A stretch of 64,000 nucleotides of DNA from UBA7672 sp041398245 (lineage in GTDB: Bacteria; Pseudomonadota; Alphaproteobacteria; Caulobacterales; Hyphomonadaceae): the NCBI GenBank assembly GCA_041398245.1, contig JAWKVC010000011.1, positions 72,622-136,621 on the forward strand. Direction: 5' to 3'. Position numbers and translations under genes: made by a program. Positions 43,339 to 51,668 of the stretch are shown here, in pieces. How positions within the stretch are numbered: the first letter of the stretch is position 1; each line of letters begins with the position of its first letter. The notes under the pieces are model-generated. The model saw only the letters and a program-made list of their open reading frames with translations, had not been told where the DNA came from and did no database searches.

Positions 43339-45309
43339 TTACACGCGCGCTTTCGCGGCCTGCACCACGGCTTCTGCCGTAATGCCGAAATGCTTGAACA
43401 GCGTCTTGGCCGGGGCCGAGGCGCCGAAGCCGGTCATGCCGACAAAGCCGCCATCCGGGCCGATCCAGCGGTCCCAGCCGTCGCGCACCCCGGCTTCCAC
43501 CGCCACCTTGGGCAGCTTCTTGCCAAGTGTTTCCGCCCGATACTTGTCCGGCTGCGCCGCGAACAGTTCGAAGCACGGCATCGAAACGACGCGCGCGCCG
43601 ATGCCTTCGGCCTCCAGCAGTTTCTGGGCGGCAAGCGCCACTTCCACTTCTGAACCCGTCGCCAGCAGCACGACCTTCTCCTTCGCCGTGGCGGGCGAGA
43701 GCACATAGCCGCCCTTGGCGACGAGATTCTCGTCGGTGTGCGTCTTGCGGGCCGGCGCAACGTTCTGCCGGGTCAGCGCGATCAGGGAGGGGCCGGTTGT
43801 CGTGGTGAGCGCGATCTCCCACGCCTCGGCCGTCTCGACGCCGTCGGCCGGGCGGAAGACGAGGAGGTTCGGGATCGTGCGCAAGCTGGCGACATGCTCC
43901 ACCGGCTGGTGGGTCGGGCCATCTTCGCCAACGCCGATCGAGTCGTGCGTCATCACGTGGACGATGCGCTGGTTCATCAGCGCGCCGAGACGGATGGCCG
44001 GGCGCGAATAGTCCGAGAACACCAGGAAGGTGCCCGAATAGGGGATGACGCCGCCATGCAGCGCCATGCCGTTCATGGCCGCCGCCATCGCGTGTTCGCG
44101 GATGCCCCAGTGCACGAAGCGCCCGCCATAGTTCTCCGGCGTCATCGGCGTCTTCGCTGCGGCGGTGCGTGTATTGTTGGAGCCGGTGAGGTCGGCGGAG
44201 CCGCCCACCATCTCCGGCACAAGCTGGGTCAGCACTTCAAGCGCCGCGCCCGACCATTTGCGGGTCGCGTCCGCCTTCTGGCCCTCGACGACTGCCTTCT
44301 TGTGCGCATTCAGCGCCGCGCCAAGTTCTTCGGGCAGGTTGCCCGACAGCGTGGTCTCGAACGCGGCGCGCTTGTCGGAAGCTTCCAGCCGTTTCAGCCA
44401 CGCCTCGCGATGGCGCGCGCCCTGTCTGCCGATCTTGCGCCACTCGGCAAGGATTTCCTCGGGAATGACAAACGGCTCGTGCGGCCAGTTGATCGCCTTG
44501 CGGATGCCGGCGATCTCTTCAGCGCCATAGGGCCCGCCATGCGCCGGGCCCGTACCCGCCAGCTTGGGCGCGCCAAAGCCGATGATGGTCTTGCAGGCGA
44601 TCAGGCTGGGCCTGTCGGCGGTCTGCGCGGCCAGCAGCGCGCCGCGCACGGCATCCATGTTGTGGCCATCGACGCGGGCGACATTCCAGCCCGAGGCCTT
44701 GAAGCGCTTCACCTGATCGGTGTCGTCCGACAGCGAGGTCGAGCCGTCGATGGTGACGGCGTTGTCGTCGAACAGGACGATCAGGTTGCGAAGGCGCAGA
44801 TGCCCGGCCAGCGTGATCGCTTCCTGGCTGATCCCTTCCATCAGGCAGCCATCGCCCGCGACCACATAGGTCTTGTGATTGACCAGATCGTCGCCAAAGC
44901 GCGCATTGAGATGGCGCTCGGCCATCGCCATGCCGACCGCATTGGCGATGCCCTGGCCCAGCGGGCCGGTGGTGGTTTCAACGCCCGGCGTATGGCCGAA
45001 CTCCGGATGGCCCGGCGTCTTCGAACCGAGCTGGCGGAAATTGCGGATCTCGTCGAGGCTCACCTCCGGATAGCCGGTCAGGTAGAGCAGGGAATAGAGC
45101 AGCATCGAGCCATGGCCCGCCGACAGGACAAGCCGGTCGCGGTCGGGCCATTCCGGGGCCGAAGCATCGAACCGGATGAATTCCTGGAACAGCAGGGTCG
45201 CAACGTCGGCAAAGCCGAGCGGCAGGCCGCAATGGCCGCTCTGGGCCTTTTCGACTGCATCCATGCTGAGCGCGCGGATCGCATTGGCGAGCGGCAGGTT
45301 CGTGGCCAT
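43339..45309 (-). CDS. tkt: Transketolase
   Basis: 656 residues from ATG at 45309 (MATNLPLANAIRALSMDAV; RBS GGAGGAG). Thiamine diphosphate enzyme of the pentose phosphate pathway. Motifs: SAGHGSMLLYSLLYLTG, the TPP site GDGCLMEGISQEA with later N, and EHAMAAAMNGMALHGG. Divergent from the DUF4164-zapA pair. In many alphaproteobacteria tkt-gap-pgk-fba lie together, as here apart from an insert. Confidence 0.96.
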   Translation of the reverse strand: MATNLPLANAIRALSMDAVEKAQSGHCGLPLGFADVATLLFQEFIRFDASAPEWPDRDRLVLSAGHGSMLLYSLLYLTGYPEVSLDEIRNFRQLGSKTPGHPEFGHTPGVETTTGPLGQGIANAVGMAMAERHLNARFGDDLVNHKTYVVAGDGCLMEGISQEAITLAGHLRLRNLIVLFDDNAVTIDGSTSLSDDTDQVKRFKASGWNVARVDGHNMDAVRGALLAAQTADRPSLIACKTIIGFGAPKLAGTGPAHGGPYGAEEIAGIRKAINWPHEPFVIPEEILAEWRKIGRQGARHREAWLKRLEASDKRAAFETTLSGNLPEELGAALNAHKKAVVEGQKADATRKWSGAALEVLTQLVPEMVGGSADLTGSNNTRTAAAKTPMTPENYGGRFVHWGIREHAMAAAMNGMALHGGVIPYSGTFLVFSDYSRPAIRLGALMNQRIVHVMTHDSIGVGEDGPTHQPVEHVASLRTIPNLLVFRPADGVETAEAWEIALTTTTGPSLIALTRQNVAPARKTHTDENLVAKGGYVLSPATAKEKVVLLATGSEVEVALAAQKLLEAEGIGARVVSMPCFELFAAQPDKYRAETLGKKLPKVAVEAGVRDGWDRWIGPDGGFVGMTGFGASAPAKTLFKHFGITAEAVVQAAKARV

Positions 45310-45438
45310 CGGGCTCCTCCGGTGGGAACGAGCGCTGGTTAACGGCAATGCGCTCCGCCTCAAAGGGGATTTGCCGCCGCATGCCGCCATTGCGCCGTTT
45401 GCTCACAGGCATCACATTGCCGTGCCAGGATCGTGGGG

Positions 45439-45726
45439 ATGACAGAGACACCTGAGAACGAGGCTTCCGTGGACGAGGCCCTCCGTCAGCTGGAGGGCGC
45501 GATCGACCGGCTGGAAGGCCGGCTCGACGGCTTGTTCGCGCGCCTCGACGCCCAGCGCGCCCAGATGCGTGAGGCGGAGGCCCTGCGGCTCGACCGGGCT
45601 CGCCTGGCAAGCGATCTCGACGCCGCCAAGGCCCGGGAGCGGGAACTCCAGAAACTGGCGGATGAGGCCTCGGAGGCCCTTGGCGCAGCGATTTCAGAGG
45701 TCCGGGAGGCCCTGGGCAAGGTCTAG
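45439..45726 (+). CDS. DUF4164 coiled-coil protein
   Basis: 95 residues from ATG at 45439. Almost wholly a heptad-repeat helix (VDEALRQLEGAIDRLEGRLD, then RERELQKLADEASEALGAAI). This matches DUF4164, usually just before zapA, as here (157 nt). Likely part of a cell-division-linked pair; function unknown. Confidence 0.85.
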   Translation: MTETPENEASVDEALRQLEGAIDRLEGRLDGLFARLDAQRAQMREAEALRLDRARLASDLDAAKARERELQKLADEASEALGAAISEVREALGKV

Positions 45727-45883
45727 GGCGGATTCCTCAGCGGCAGGATTCGTCCTGGTCCGGACCCGAAACTGTTGCAGCCGTGCTGCGCTCGCCGGCC
45801 GATGCGGGGCCACTCTGGTACAAAAGGGCCTTCCGGCGCTACATTGGTGGTTAAGGGGAGGACGGGAGAGGCGGGACTTCGTC

Positions 45884-46210
45884 GTGGCCAAGGCTGAGAT
45901 CACAATTGGCGGCAAGCGGTACGCGCTGAGTTGCGCGCCGGGTCAGGAGGCGCGGCTCGAGGAGCTGGGCGCGCGCTTTGACCAGCGCGTGAAGGAACTT
46001 GTCGAGGCGCTGGGGGATCTCGGCGCCGAGCGGCTTTTCCTCGCCGCCGGCATTTCCATTCTCGACGAACTCGATGCCCAGGCTGTGGGCGCCGGCGCCA
46101 AGGCGCTGGATGACCGGATCCGCAGCCTCGAGAACCGCGCCGCCACCATGCTGTCGGACGCCGCCGCGCGGATCGAGATGCTCTCGCGCCGCGTCGACGA
46201 AGCCAGCTAG
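45884..46210 (+). CDS. zapA: Cell division protein ZapA
   Basis: 108 residues from GTG at 45884. Pattern AEITIGGKRYALSCAPGQEA, then RLEELGARFDQRVKELVEAL and a C-terminal coiled coil. ZapA binds FtsZ and bundles filaments at the Z-ring. No ATG start fits; GTG has GGGAGAGGCGGG upstream. Overlaps the purK stop on the other strand by 4 nt. Confidence 0.88.
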   Translation: MAKAEITIGGKRYALSCAPGQEARLEELGARFDQRVKELVEALGDLGAERLFLAAGISILDELDAQAVGAGAKALDDRIRSLENRAATMLSDAAARIEMLSRRVDEAS

Positions 46211-47295
46211 GCGCGCGCCCTCAGCCGCGTCACATGCCCCATCTTGCGGCCGTTCACGGCGTGGCGCTTGCCGTAGAGATGCAGCTTCGCGCCTTCGGTC
46301 AGATACGCCTCCCAGCCGAGCGCATCCTCGCCGAGCAGGTTGATCATCTCGCCATCGCTATGGCGTGCGGGATCGCCCAGCGGCCAGCCGCAGACGGCGC
46401 GGATGTGCTGCTCGAACTGGCCGGTGGCGCAGGCGTCCTGTGTCCAGTGGCCTGAATTGTGGACGCGCGGAGCGAACTCGTTGGCGAGCAATCTGCCGTC
46501 CCTGGTCAGGAACAGTTCCAGCGCCAGCACGCCGACATAGTCCAGCGCATCCGCAAGCCTGCGCGTCAGGCGCGCGGCCTCCTCCAGCACCGGCTTCGGC
46601 GCGGTTGATGGGAAGGCCGAGCGGCGCAGGATCCCGCCCGAATGGTCGTTCTCCGGCGGATCGAAGGCGACAAACTCGCCGGAAGCTGACCGCGCCGCGA
46701 CGACCGAGATTTCGCGGTCATGCTCAATCCATGCCTCGATGAGGGACGGGCCGGCGCCGGCATCCGCCCACGCGCTGGCTGGCGCTTGACCCTTGAGCCG
46801 CACCTGACCCTTGCCATCATAACCCGAGAAACGCGACTTCAGGACGCCATTGCCGCCCAGCCTGTCGAGCGCCTTCTGGATATCGTCCGGCCCATCCACG
46901 CGTTCAAACGGCGCCGGCTCGATGCCGATCTCCCGGAAGAAGGTTTTTTCCGCCAGCCGGTCCTGCGCGCGCGCCAGCGTGCGGCCGTTGGGGCGAATTG
47001 GCTTGCCCTCGGCCTCGATCAGATCCGCGGCGACGACCGGCACATTCTCGAACTCCAGCGTCGCGACGGCGATGCTGGCTGCGAATTCCTTCAGCGCGGC
47101 TTCGTCGTTCCAGCCGGCGACCCATGTCCGCTTGCTCACCCGCGCAGCGGGGCTGTCCGCCTCCGGCGTGAAGATATGGACGTCGAGGCCCATTTCAGCC
47201 GCCGCCATGGCCAGCATCCGGCCAAGCTGTCCGCCGCCCAGAATGCCGATGGCGTCGCCCGGCCGGGCGATCACGCCGCTTGGACCCGGGCTCAT
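46207..47295 (-). CDS. purK: N5-carboxyaminoimidazole ribonucleotide synthase
   Basis: 362 residues. ATP-grasp enzyme of purine synthesis; uses bicarbonate and ATP to make N5-CAIR from AIR. Seen: AIGILGGGQLGRMLAMAAAE, KSRFSGYDGKGQ, VLALELFLTRDG and NEFAPRVHNSGHWT. It overlaps purE by ATGA (47292-47295), so translation is coupled. Confidence 0.95.
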   Translation of the reverse strand: MSPGPSGVIARPGDAIGILGGGQLGRMLAMAAAEMGLDVHIFTPEADSPAARVSKRTWVAGWNDEAALKEFAASIAVATLEFENVPVVAADLIEAEGKPIRPNGRTLARAQDRLAEKTFFREIGIEPAPFERVDGPDDIQKALDRLGGNGVLKSRFSGYDGKGQVRLKGQAPASAWADAGAGPSLIEAWIEHDREISVVAARSASGEFVAFDPPENDHSGGILRRSAFPSTAPKPVLEEAARLTRRLADALDYVGVLALELFLTRDGRLLANEFAPRVHNSGHWTQDACATGQFEQHIRAVCGWPLGDPARHSDGEMINLLGEDALGWEAYLTEGAKLHLYGKRHAVNGRKMGHVTRLRARA

Positions 47296-47807
47296 TTTTT
47301 GTCGTCTCCGGAGTCGGTCACCGTCTCGGCGACTGAATCGGTCTGCGCCTTCCTGAAGGCGTCGAGCCGCTTGAGCAGCGCGTCGTCGCCGCCGGCGAGG
47401 ATCGAGGCCGCGAGGATGCCTGCATTGGCCGCGCCGGCTTCGCCGATCGCCAGCGTTCCCACCGGCACGCCCTTCGGCATCTGCACGATGGAGAGGAGGC
47501 TATCGAGGCCGTTGAGCGTCGAGGATTTCACCGGCACGCCCAGCACGGGCAGTGAGGTCATGGAGGCGACCATCCCTGGCAGGTGAGCAGCGCCGCCGGC
47601 CCCCGCGATGATGACCTTAATCCCCCGGTCCCGGGCGGATTTGGAATACGTCACCAGCCGATCCGGCGTCCGGTGGGCGGAAACCACCTTTGCCTCAAAC
47701 GGAACGCCGAGTTCTGTCAGGATATCCGCAGCCTTCTCAAGGGTCGGCCAGTCGGACCGGCTGCCCATCACAATCCCCACCAGGGGGTTTTTTGTCGCCG
47801 CGCTCAT
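47292..47807 (-). CDS. purE: N5-carboxyaminoimidazole ribonucleotide mutase
   Basis: 171 residues from ATG at 47807 (CCGGAGAGCC upstream). Class I PurE that converts N5-CAIR to CAIR. Seen: GIVMGSRSDWPTLEKA, SAHRTPDRL, AGAGGAAHLPGMVA and PVKSSTLNGLDSLLSIVQMP. The tail after the Ala-rich helix is charged and variable. Divergent from the diguanylate cyclase. Confidence 0.95.
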   Translation of the reverse strand: MSAATKNPLVGIVMGSRSDWPTLEKAADILTELGVPFEAKVVSAHRTPDRLVTYSKSARDRGIKVIIAGAGGAAHLPGMVASMTSLPVLGVPVKSSTLNGLDSLLSIVQMPKGVPVGTLAIGEAGAANAGILAASILAGGDDALLKRLDAFRKAQTDSVAETVTDSGDDKK

Positions 47808-47881
47808 AAGGCTCTCCGGCCCGCGAAAGGGGCCTTCTACAGGCATAATCCGCTTATTCGCAACGGCCGTCCGGAACTCGG

Positions 47882-47896
47882 TTAATCAGCCGCTAA
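47882..47896. promoter_or_regulatory. CtrA-box-like site upstream of diguanylate cyclase
   Basis: TTAA-TCAGCCG-CTAA differs by one base from the CtrA consensus TTAA-N7-TTAA. It lies 41 nt before the start of the GGDEF gene and 75 nt before purE. The presence of rcdA in the window supports a CtrA system. One site with one mismatch is weak evidence. Confidence 0.4.
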
Positions 47897-47937
47897 CGGC
47901 CTTGCGGTGGAATGCCGGAAGGAGTTCCGCGTCCGAC

Positions 47938-48645
47938 ATGAAGTTCTTCTCCATCTTCGCCCCGCGATCCCGCCAGGCGGATGTCGCCGTGCCTGAACAG
48001 CCGGTCGACCTTGCCATGCGCGTAGCGGGCATATTCGGCGTGCCGGAAAGCCACCTGACGCCGCAGGTCCGCACGGCGTTCAACGTGATGATCGGCGAGA
48101 TCGACGGCCTGCGCCTCGACGTCGAACAGCTCAAGCTGTCGCTGGCGGAAGCTGAAGCCTCTGCCGACCACGATCCGCTGGCCCCGGTCTACAATCGCCG
48201 TGCTTTTGTGCGGGAAGCCTCGCGCATTCTCGCCATGGTGAAGCGTCACGAGATCGAGGCGAGTCTCGTTTATTTCGACCTCAACAACTTCAAGGCCATC
48301 AACGACGCGCATGGCCACCCGGCGGGCGATGCCGTCATCCGCGCGATCGGCGAAGTACTGGTGCGTCAGACGCGGGAGACCGACGTGGTCGGTCGCATCG
48401 GCGGCGACGAGTTCGCCGTGGTGCTCACCCATATCGGTCCCGAAGCTGCGGCGGCGAAGGCGGAGACGCTGGTCGCTGCGCTGGCGACCGAAAAGGTCCT
48501 GCACGAAGGCGTGCCGCACTACGTGTCGGCGGCCTACGGCATCGCGCACATCACGCCGGAGGATACGGCCGAAGGCGCGCTCGCGCGCGCTGACGAGGCG
48601 ATGTATGCCGACAAGGCGCTCTACCGCCGCGCCGCGCAGGCCTAG
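47938..48645 (+). CDS. Diguanylate cyclase (GGDEF)
   Basis: 235 residues from ATG at 47938 (RBS GGAAGGAG). A short N-terminal helical region (about 1-75) is followed by a GGDEF domain: DPLAPVYNRRAFVREA, YFDLNNFKAINDAHGHPAGD and GGDEF at about 155-159. An RETD inhibitory site (about 146-149) lies five residues before GGDEF, so product feedback by c-di-GMP is likely. No membrane or sensor domain is visible; cytosolic. It converges on the DUF1194 gene. Confidence 0.92.
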   Translation: MKFFSIFAPRSRQADVAVPEQPVDLAMRVAGIFGVPESHLTPQVRTAFNVMIGEIDGLRLDVEQLKLSLAEAEASADHDPLAPVYNRRAFVREASRILAMVKRHEIEASLVYFDLNNFKAINDAHGHPAGDAVIRAIGEVLVRQTRETDVVGRIGGDEFAVVLTHIGPEAAAAKAETLVAALATEKVLHEGVPHYVSAAYGIAHITPEDTAEGALARADEAMYADKALYRRAAQA

Positions 48646-48659
48646 CCAACTACGAAAAC

Positions 48660-49556
48660 CTATTGGCGGAAGCGGCCATATCCACGGCCGCCGCCCCATA
48701 CCTGTTCGCCGACCGTGCAATCGGTCTTTTCCGAGGGCAGGCGCAGCTGGGCGCGATAGAGGCCAGGTTGTCCTGGAGGCGGGGCTGGCTCGGGCGCATC
48801 CGCGAACTGGATCGGCGCCATGTCGGGTTCGACATCCAGTGCGGCGATCTCCAGCACCAGCTTCCGTCTGATCGTGGCCGCCAGGTGGCGCAGGTCGAAG
48901 ACCGGGGCAATGAAGGCGCCGGTCCCGCCGATCACGCAGTCCTTGTAGTACCGGTCGAGGTGATCGATGTCGTAGAATTCCTTCGGCTTGTTCAGCATGA
49001 TCGGCAGGCCGTTGATGATGATGCCGTTCTTCACCACCTCGTCACGCACGGGCTCGACCAGACGACCGGCATTGTTGGCGCCGTCGCCCGACACATCGAT
49101 CACCTGCCGGTGTGAAGCGATGTCGTTGTGCATGATGTAGTCCTGCGCCGCGAGCAGGGCTGTCGATATCGATGTGCGCTGCTCGTAGTAGATCGGTTCA
49201 TTCTCAAGCGTATCGGCGAAGGCGTGGGCCGACTCCTCGCTGTCGATAATGGTCCACGGAATGGTCGGGATCGGATCGAAATCCCCGGCCCATTCCATGT
49301 ACATGACGGCGATGCGGCCTTCGGGACCGGACATCAGGGCGTTGATGACGTCGGCGTGGCGGAATGCATCGACGTATCCGCGGCGCTGGATCTCGTGCTC
49401 ATCGTAATCCATGGACTGCGAGATATCGACGGCCAGCATGAGCTCGAGATCGACCCTGCGCATCGCGCCCTGCTGAGCGGTGACGGGCGCGGAAAGCCCA
49501 ACCAATCCAGCCACTGCCAAGGCTGCGGCTGCACGCAGTCGAGACAGTATCGCCAT
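48660..49556 (-). CDS. DUF1194 secreted VWA-type protein
   Basis: 298 residues from ATG at 49556. Signal peptide ends PVTAQ. VWA metal motif DISQS at 44-48, followed by YDEHEIQRRGYVDAFRHADV and VSGDGANNAGR, as in DUF1194. It probably acts in the periplasm; partners unknown. This is the second secreted VWA protein in the window, unrelated in detail to the one at 1044. Confidence 0.85.
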   Translation of the reverse strand: MAILSRLRAAAALAVAGLVGLSAPVTAQQGAMRRVDLELMLAVDISQSMDYDEHEIQRRGYVDAFRHADVINALMSGPEGRIAVMYMEWAGDFDPIPTIPWTIIDSEESAHAFADTLENEPIYYEQRTSISTALLAAQDYIMHNDIASHRQVIDVSGDGANNAGRLVEPVRDEVVKNGIIINGLPIMLNKPKEFYDIDHLDRYYKDCVIGGTGAFIAPVFDLRHLAATIRRKLVLEIAALDVEPDMAPIQFADAPEPAPPPGQPGLYRAQLRLPSEKTDCTVGEQVWGGGRGYGRFRQ

Positions 49557-49713
49557 AGTCCGCTCCGCCGCTGTTCCGGGCATTCCTGTTCTCCAGCTTG
49601 CAGGCCAAGCCGGGCGCAGGCAAGCTGCGTAACATCACGAACTCACGACCTTGCGTGCGCGCCGCGGTGTGGATGCGAATTAGACGGGGTGGAGTTCGGG
49701 TCGGGAGGAGACG

Positions 49714-50727
49714 ATGCGGAAGCGGAGCGTGCTGATCGCCGCAGCGCTGGTCTGCGCAGCAATGCAGGCTGCGCTGGCGCAGGAAGTCTATCAGCCGCCC
49801 CGGACCCCGGATGGCAAACCCGACCTGCAGGGTACGTGGACCAACGCGTCGATCACCACGCTTGAGCGCTCGGATCGTTACGCATCGACCGTTTTGGCGC
49901 CCGAAGACGTCGACAAGGCCACGTTCGAGCATCCCCAACTCGTGCGCCTGCGAACCGAGGATATCGCCAACACCCCAGCTACCGGGCTGCTGACCGGGAA
50001 GGATCTGCTGTTGGGGCGCGGCTACAACGCCTTCTGGATCGATCCGGGCACGCGATTCGGCGTGGTCCGCGGTCAGGTCCGCACGGCCTGGATCACCGAT
50101 CCGCCTGACGGGAAGATTCCCTACAGCGAAGTTGGCCGGAAGCTTGCGCGCGCAGGCGACGAGCGCCTTGGCTATTCCGACCCTGAAGCGCGCCCGCTGG
50201 CGGACCGTTGTCTGGCGACAGGAGGCCGTACCGGCCCGCCGATGGTGAACGGGCTCTACAACAACCACTATCAGATCGTGCAGACGCCTGGGTATGTGCT
50301 GATCCATACGGAAATGATCAGTCATGCGCGGGTGATCCCGATTGGCGGGCGCCATCAGCCGGCCGCCATCGCTCCTTTGTTCGGCGATTCGATTGGCAGA
50401 TGGGAAGGCGACACGCTGGTAATCGAGACGACGAACTTCAACGCCTACCATGCATGGCAGGATCACCCCGCCTATCTGTCAGCCGATGCGAAGGTCACCG
50501 AACGCTTCACGCGCGTCGCCGAAGCCCAGCTTCTCTATCAGTTCACTGTCGAGGATCCGGCCTTCTACTCGCAACCCTGGTCGGGCGAGATCGCCTTCTG
50601 GAACGATGGCGAGGACATCTATGAATATGCCTGCCATGAAGGCAATTACGCCATGGAGGGTATTCTACAGGGCGCTCGCCATCGCGAGGCGTTGGGCCTG
50701 CCCTTGGATCAGGCGAACGAGGAGTAG
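49714..50727 (+). CDS. Secreted protein of unknown function, paralogue of 13182-14231
   Basis: 337 residues from ATG at 49714 (RBS GGGAGGAG). Signal peptide MRKRSVLIAAALVCAAMQAA ends ALAQ. Shares with the 13182 gene GKPDLQGTWTNASITTLER, GYNAFWIDPGT, LYNNHYQIVQ, GDSIGRWEGDTLVIETTNF and EYACHEGNYAMEGIL. Here it stands alone, without a PQQ dehydrogenase. Conserved Trp, Glu and His clusters suggest a binding or enzymatic role, unknown to me. Confidence 0.8.
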   Translation: MRKRSVLIAAALVCAAMQAALAQEVYQPPRTPDGKPDLQGTWTNASITTLERSDRYASTVLAPEDVDKATFEHPQLVRLRTEDIANTPATGLLTGKDLLLGRGYNAFWIDPGTRFGVVRGQVRTAWITDPPDGKIPYSEVGRKLARAGDERLGYSDPEARPLADRCLATGGRTGPPMVNGLYNNHYQIVQTPGYVLIHTEMISHARVIPIGGRHQPAAIAPLFGDSIGRWEGDTLVIETTNFNAYHAWQDHPAYLSADAKVTERFTRVAEAQLLYQFTVEDPAFYSQPWSGEIAFWNDGEDIYEYACHEGNYAMEGILQGARHREALGLPLDQANEE

Positions 50728-50730
50728 GGC

Positions 50731-51420
50731 TTACGCCAGCGCGAAATCCACCAGCGCCGCGGCGTGGAGCTCGAGCGTGTCATAGCCCGGCAGGCCGGCC
50801 TCGGTCGGTGGGAACAGCATGCCGATTTCAGTGCAGCCGAAAATGACGCTGTCGGCCTCGCGCTCATAGGAGCGCCGGATCATGGCGCGCACCGTCTCGC
50901 GCGCCTTGTCCGTCACGATCCCCTTGATCAGTTCATCATAGATGATGGCGTGCAGCGCGTCGCGATCCGGCTTCTCGGGCGTAAGGGCGCCGATGCCCTT
51001 CCGTTCGAGATGATCGATGAGGAAGGGGTCCTCCATCGTGTAGCGGGTGCCCAGCAGCAGGGGCCGCGTGCGGGCGTCGCGCCGGAGTTCAGCCGCCAGC
51101 GTGTCGCCGATATGGATCAGCGGGATCGCCACCGAGGCTTTCACCTGCTCGGCCACCTTGTGCATGGTGTTCGCGCCGATCGCGATGCAGTCCGCGCCGG
51201 CCCGCTCCAGCGCCTGCGCTGAATTGGCGAGCAGGGCGCCGGCCTCGCGCCACTGTCCGGCGGTCTGCATCCGGGCGATCGGGTCGAAATCGAGCGAATT
51301 CAGGATGATCCGCGCCGAATGGGCGCCGCCCAGCCTGTCGGCCGTCATCTGGTTGATCCGGTCATAGTAAAGCCGGCTCGACTGCCAGCTCATTCCCCCG
51401 ATCAGGCCGATTGTACGCAT
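50731..51420 (-). CDS. Aspartate/glutamate racemase family protein
   Basis: 229 residues from ATG at 51420 (MRTIGLIGGMSWQSS). Cofactor-free racemase fold. The second catalytic Cys is present in FGCTEIGMLF. The first catalytic position, Cys in classical members and Thr in E. coli YgeA, is Ala here (GANTMHK). Activity may therefore differ, or it may be a hydrolase or lyase. Upstream frame to 51633 has no family support. Divergent from ffh. Confidence 0.85.
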   Translation of the reverse strand: MRTIGLIGGMSWQSSRLYYDRINQMTADRLGGAHSARIILNSLDFDPIARMQTAGQWREAGALLANSAQALERAGADCIAIGANTMHKVAEQVKASVAIPLIHIGDTLAAELRRDARTRPLLLGTRYTMEDPFLIDHLERKGIGALTPEKPDRDALHAIIYDELIKGIVTDKARETVRAMIRRSYEREADSVIFGCTEIGMLFPPTEAGLPGYDTLELHAAALVDFALA

Positions 51421-51668
51421 CTTCGCCGGAACCCCCGAAAAACTTGACCTTCTCCACAGGCGGGAGTAGGGAGCCCGTCTTTCCGCGCAGATGTCAGTCT
51501 GCGCCTTGACCGGCACGACCCCGTTTAAACGCAAACGGACGAGGCTGGCGAGGTCCCCCGCCCGGCGCGTTGCGCTCAGCGGGGCGTTCGCCGTTTTGGC
51601 GGCGCGTTTGACCGCGGGAAGGAGACGACCCACGTCGGAGATGGTCTCCGGCAGGCAAGGGAACGGCG

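Noticed and set aside
43738..45342. 534-codon plus-strand frame opposite transketolase
   Set aside because: It has no family motif and lies fully within tkt; typical GC-driven shadow.
45727..45883. 6S RNA near zapA
   Set aside because: In many alphaproteobacteria 6S RNA lies after zapA, but here purK abuts zapA. The 157-nt gap before zapA shows no long rod-like hairpin I can defend.
51421..51668. 4.5S (SRP) RNA upstream of ffh
   Set aside because: The conserved GGAAGnAGCA-type loop is not present in this gap.
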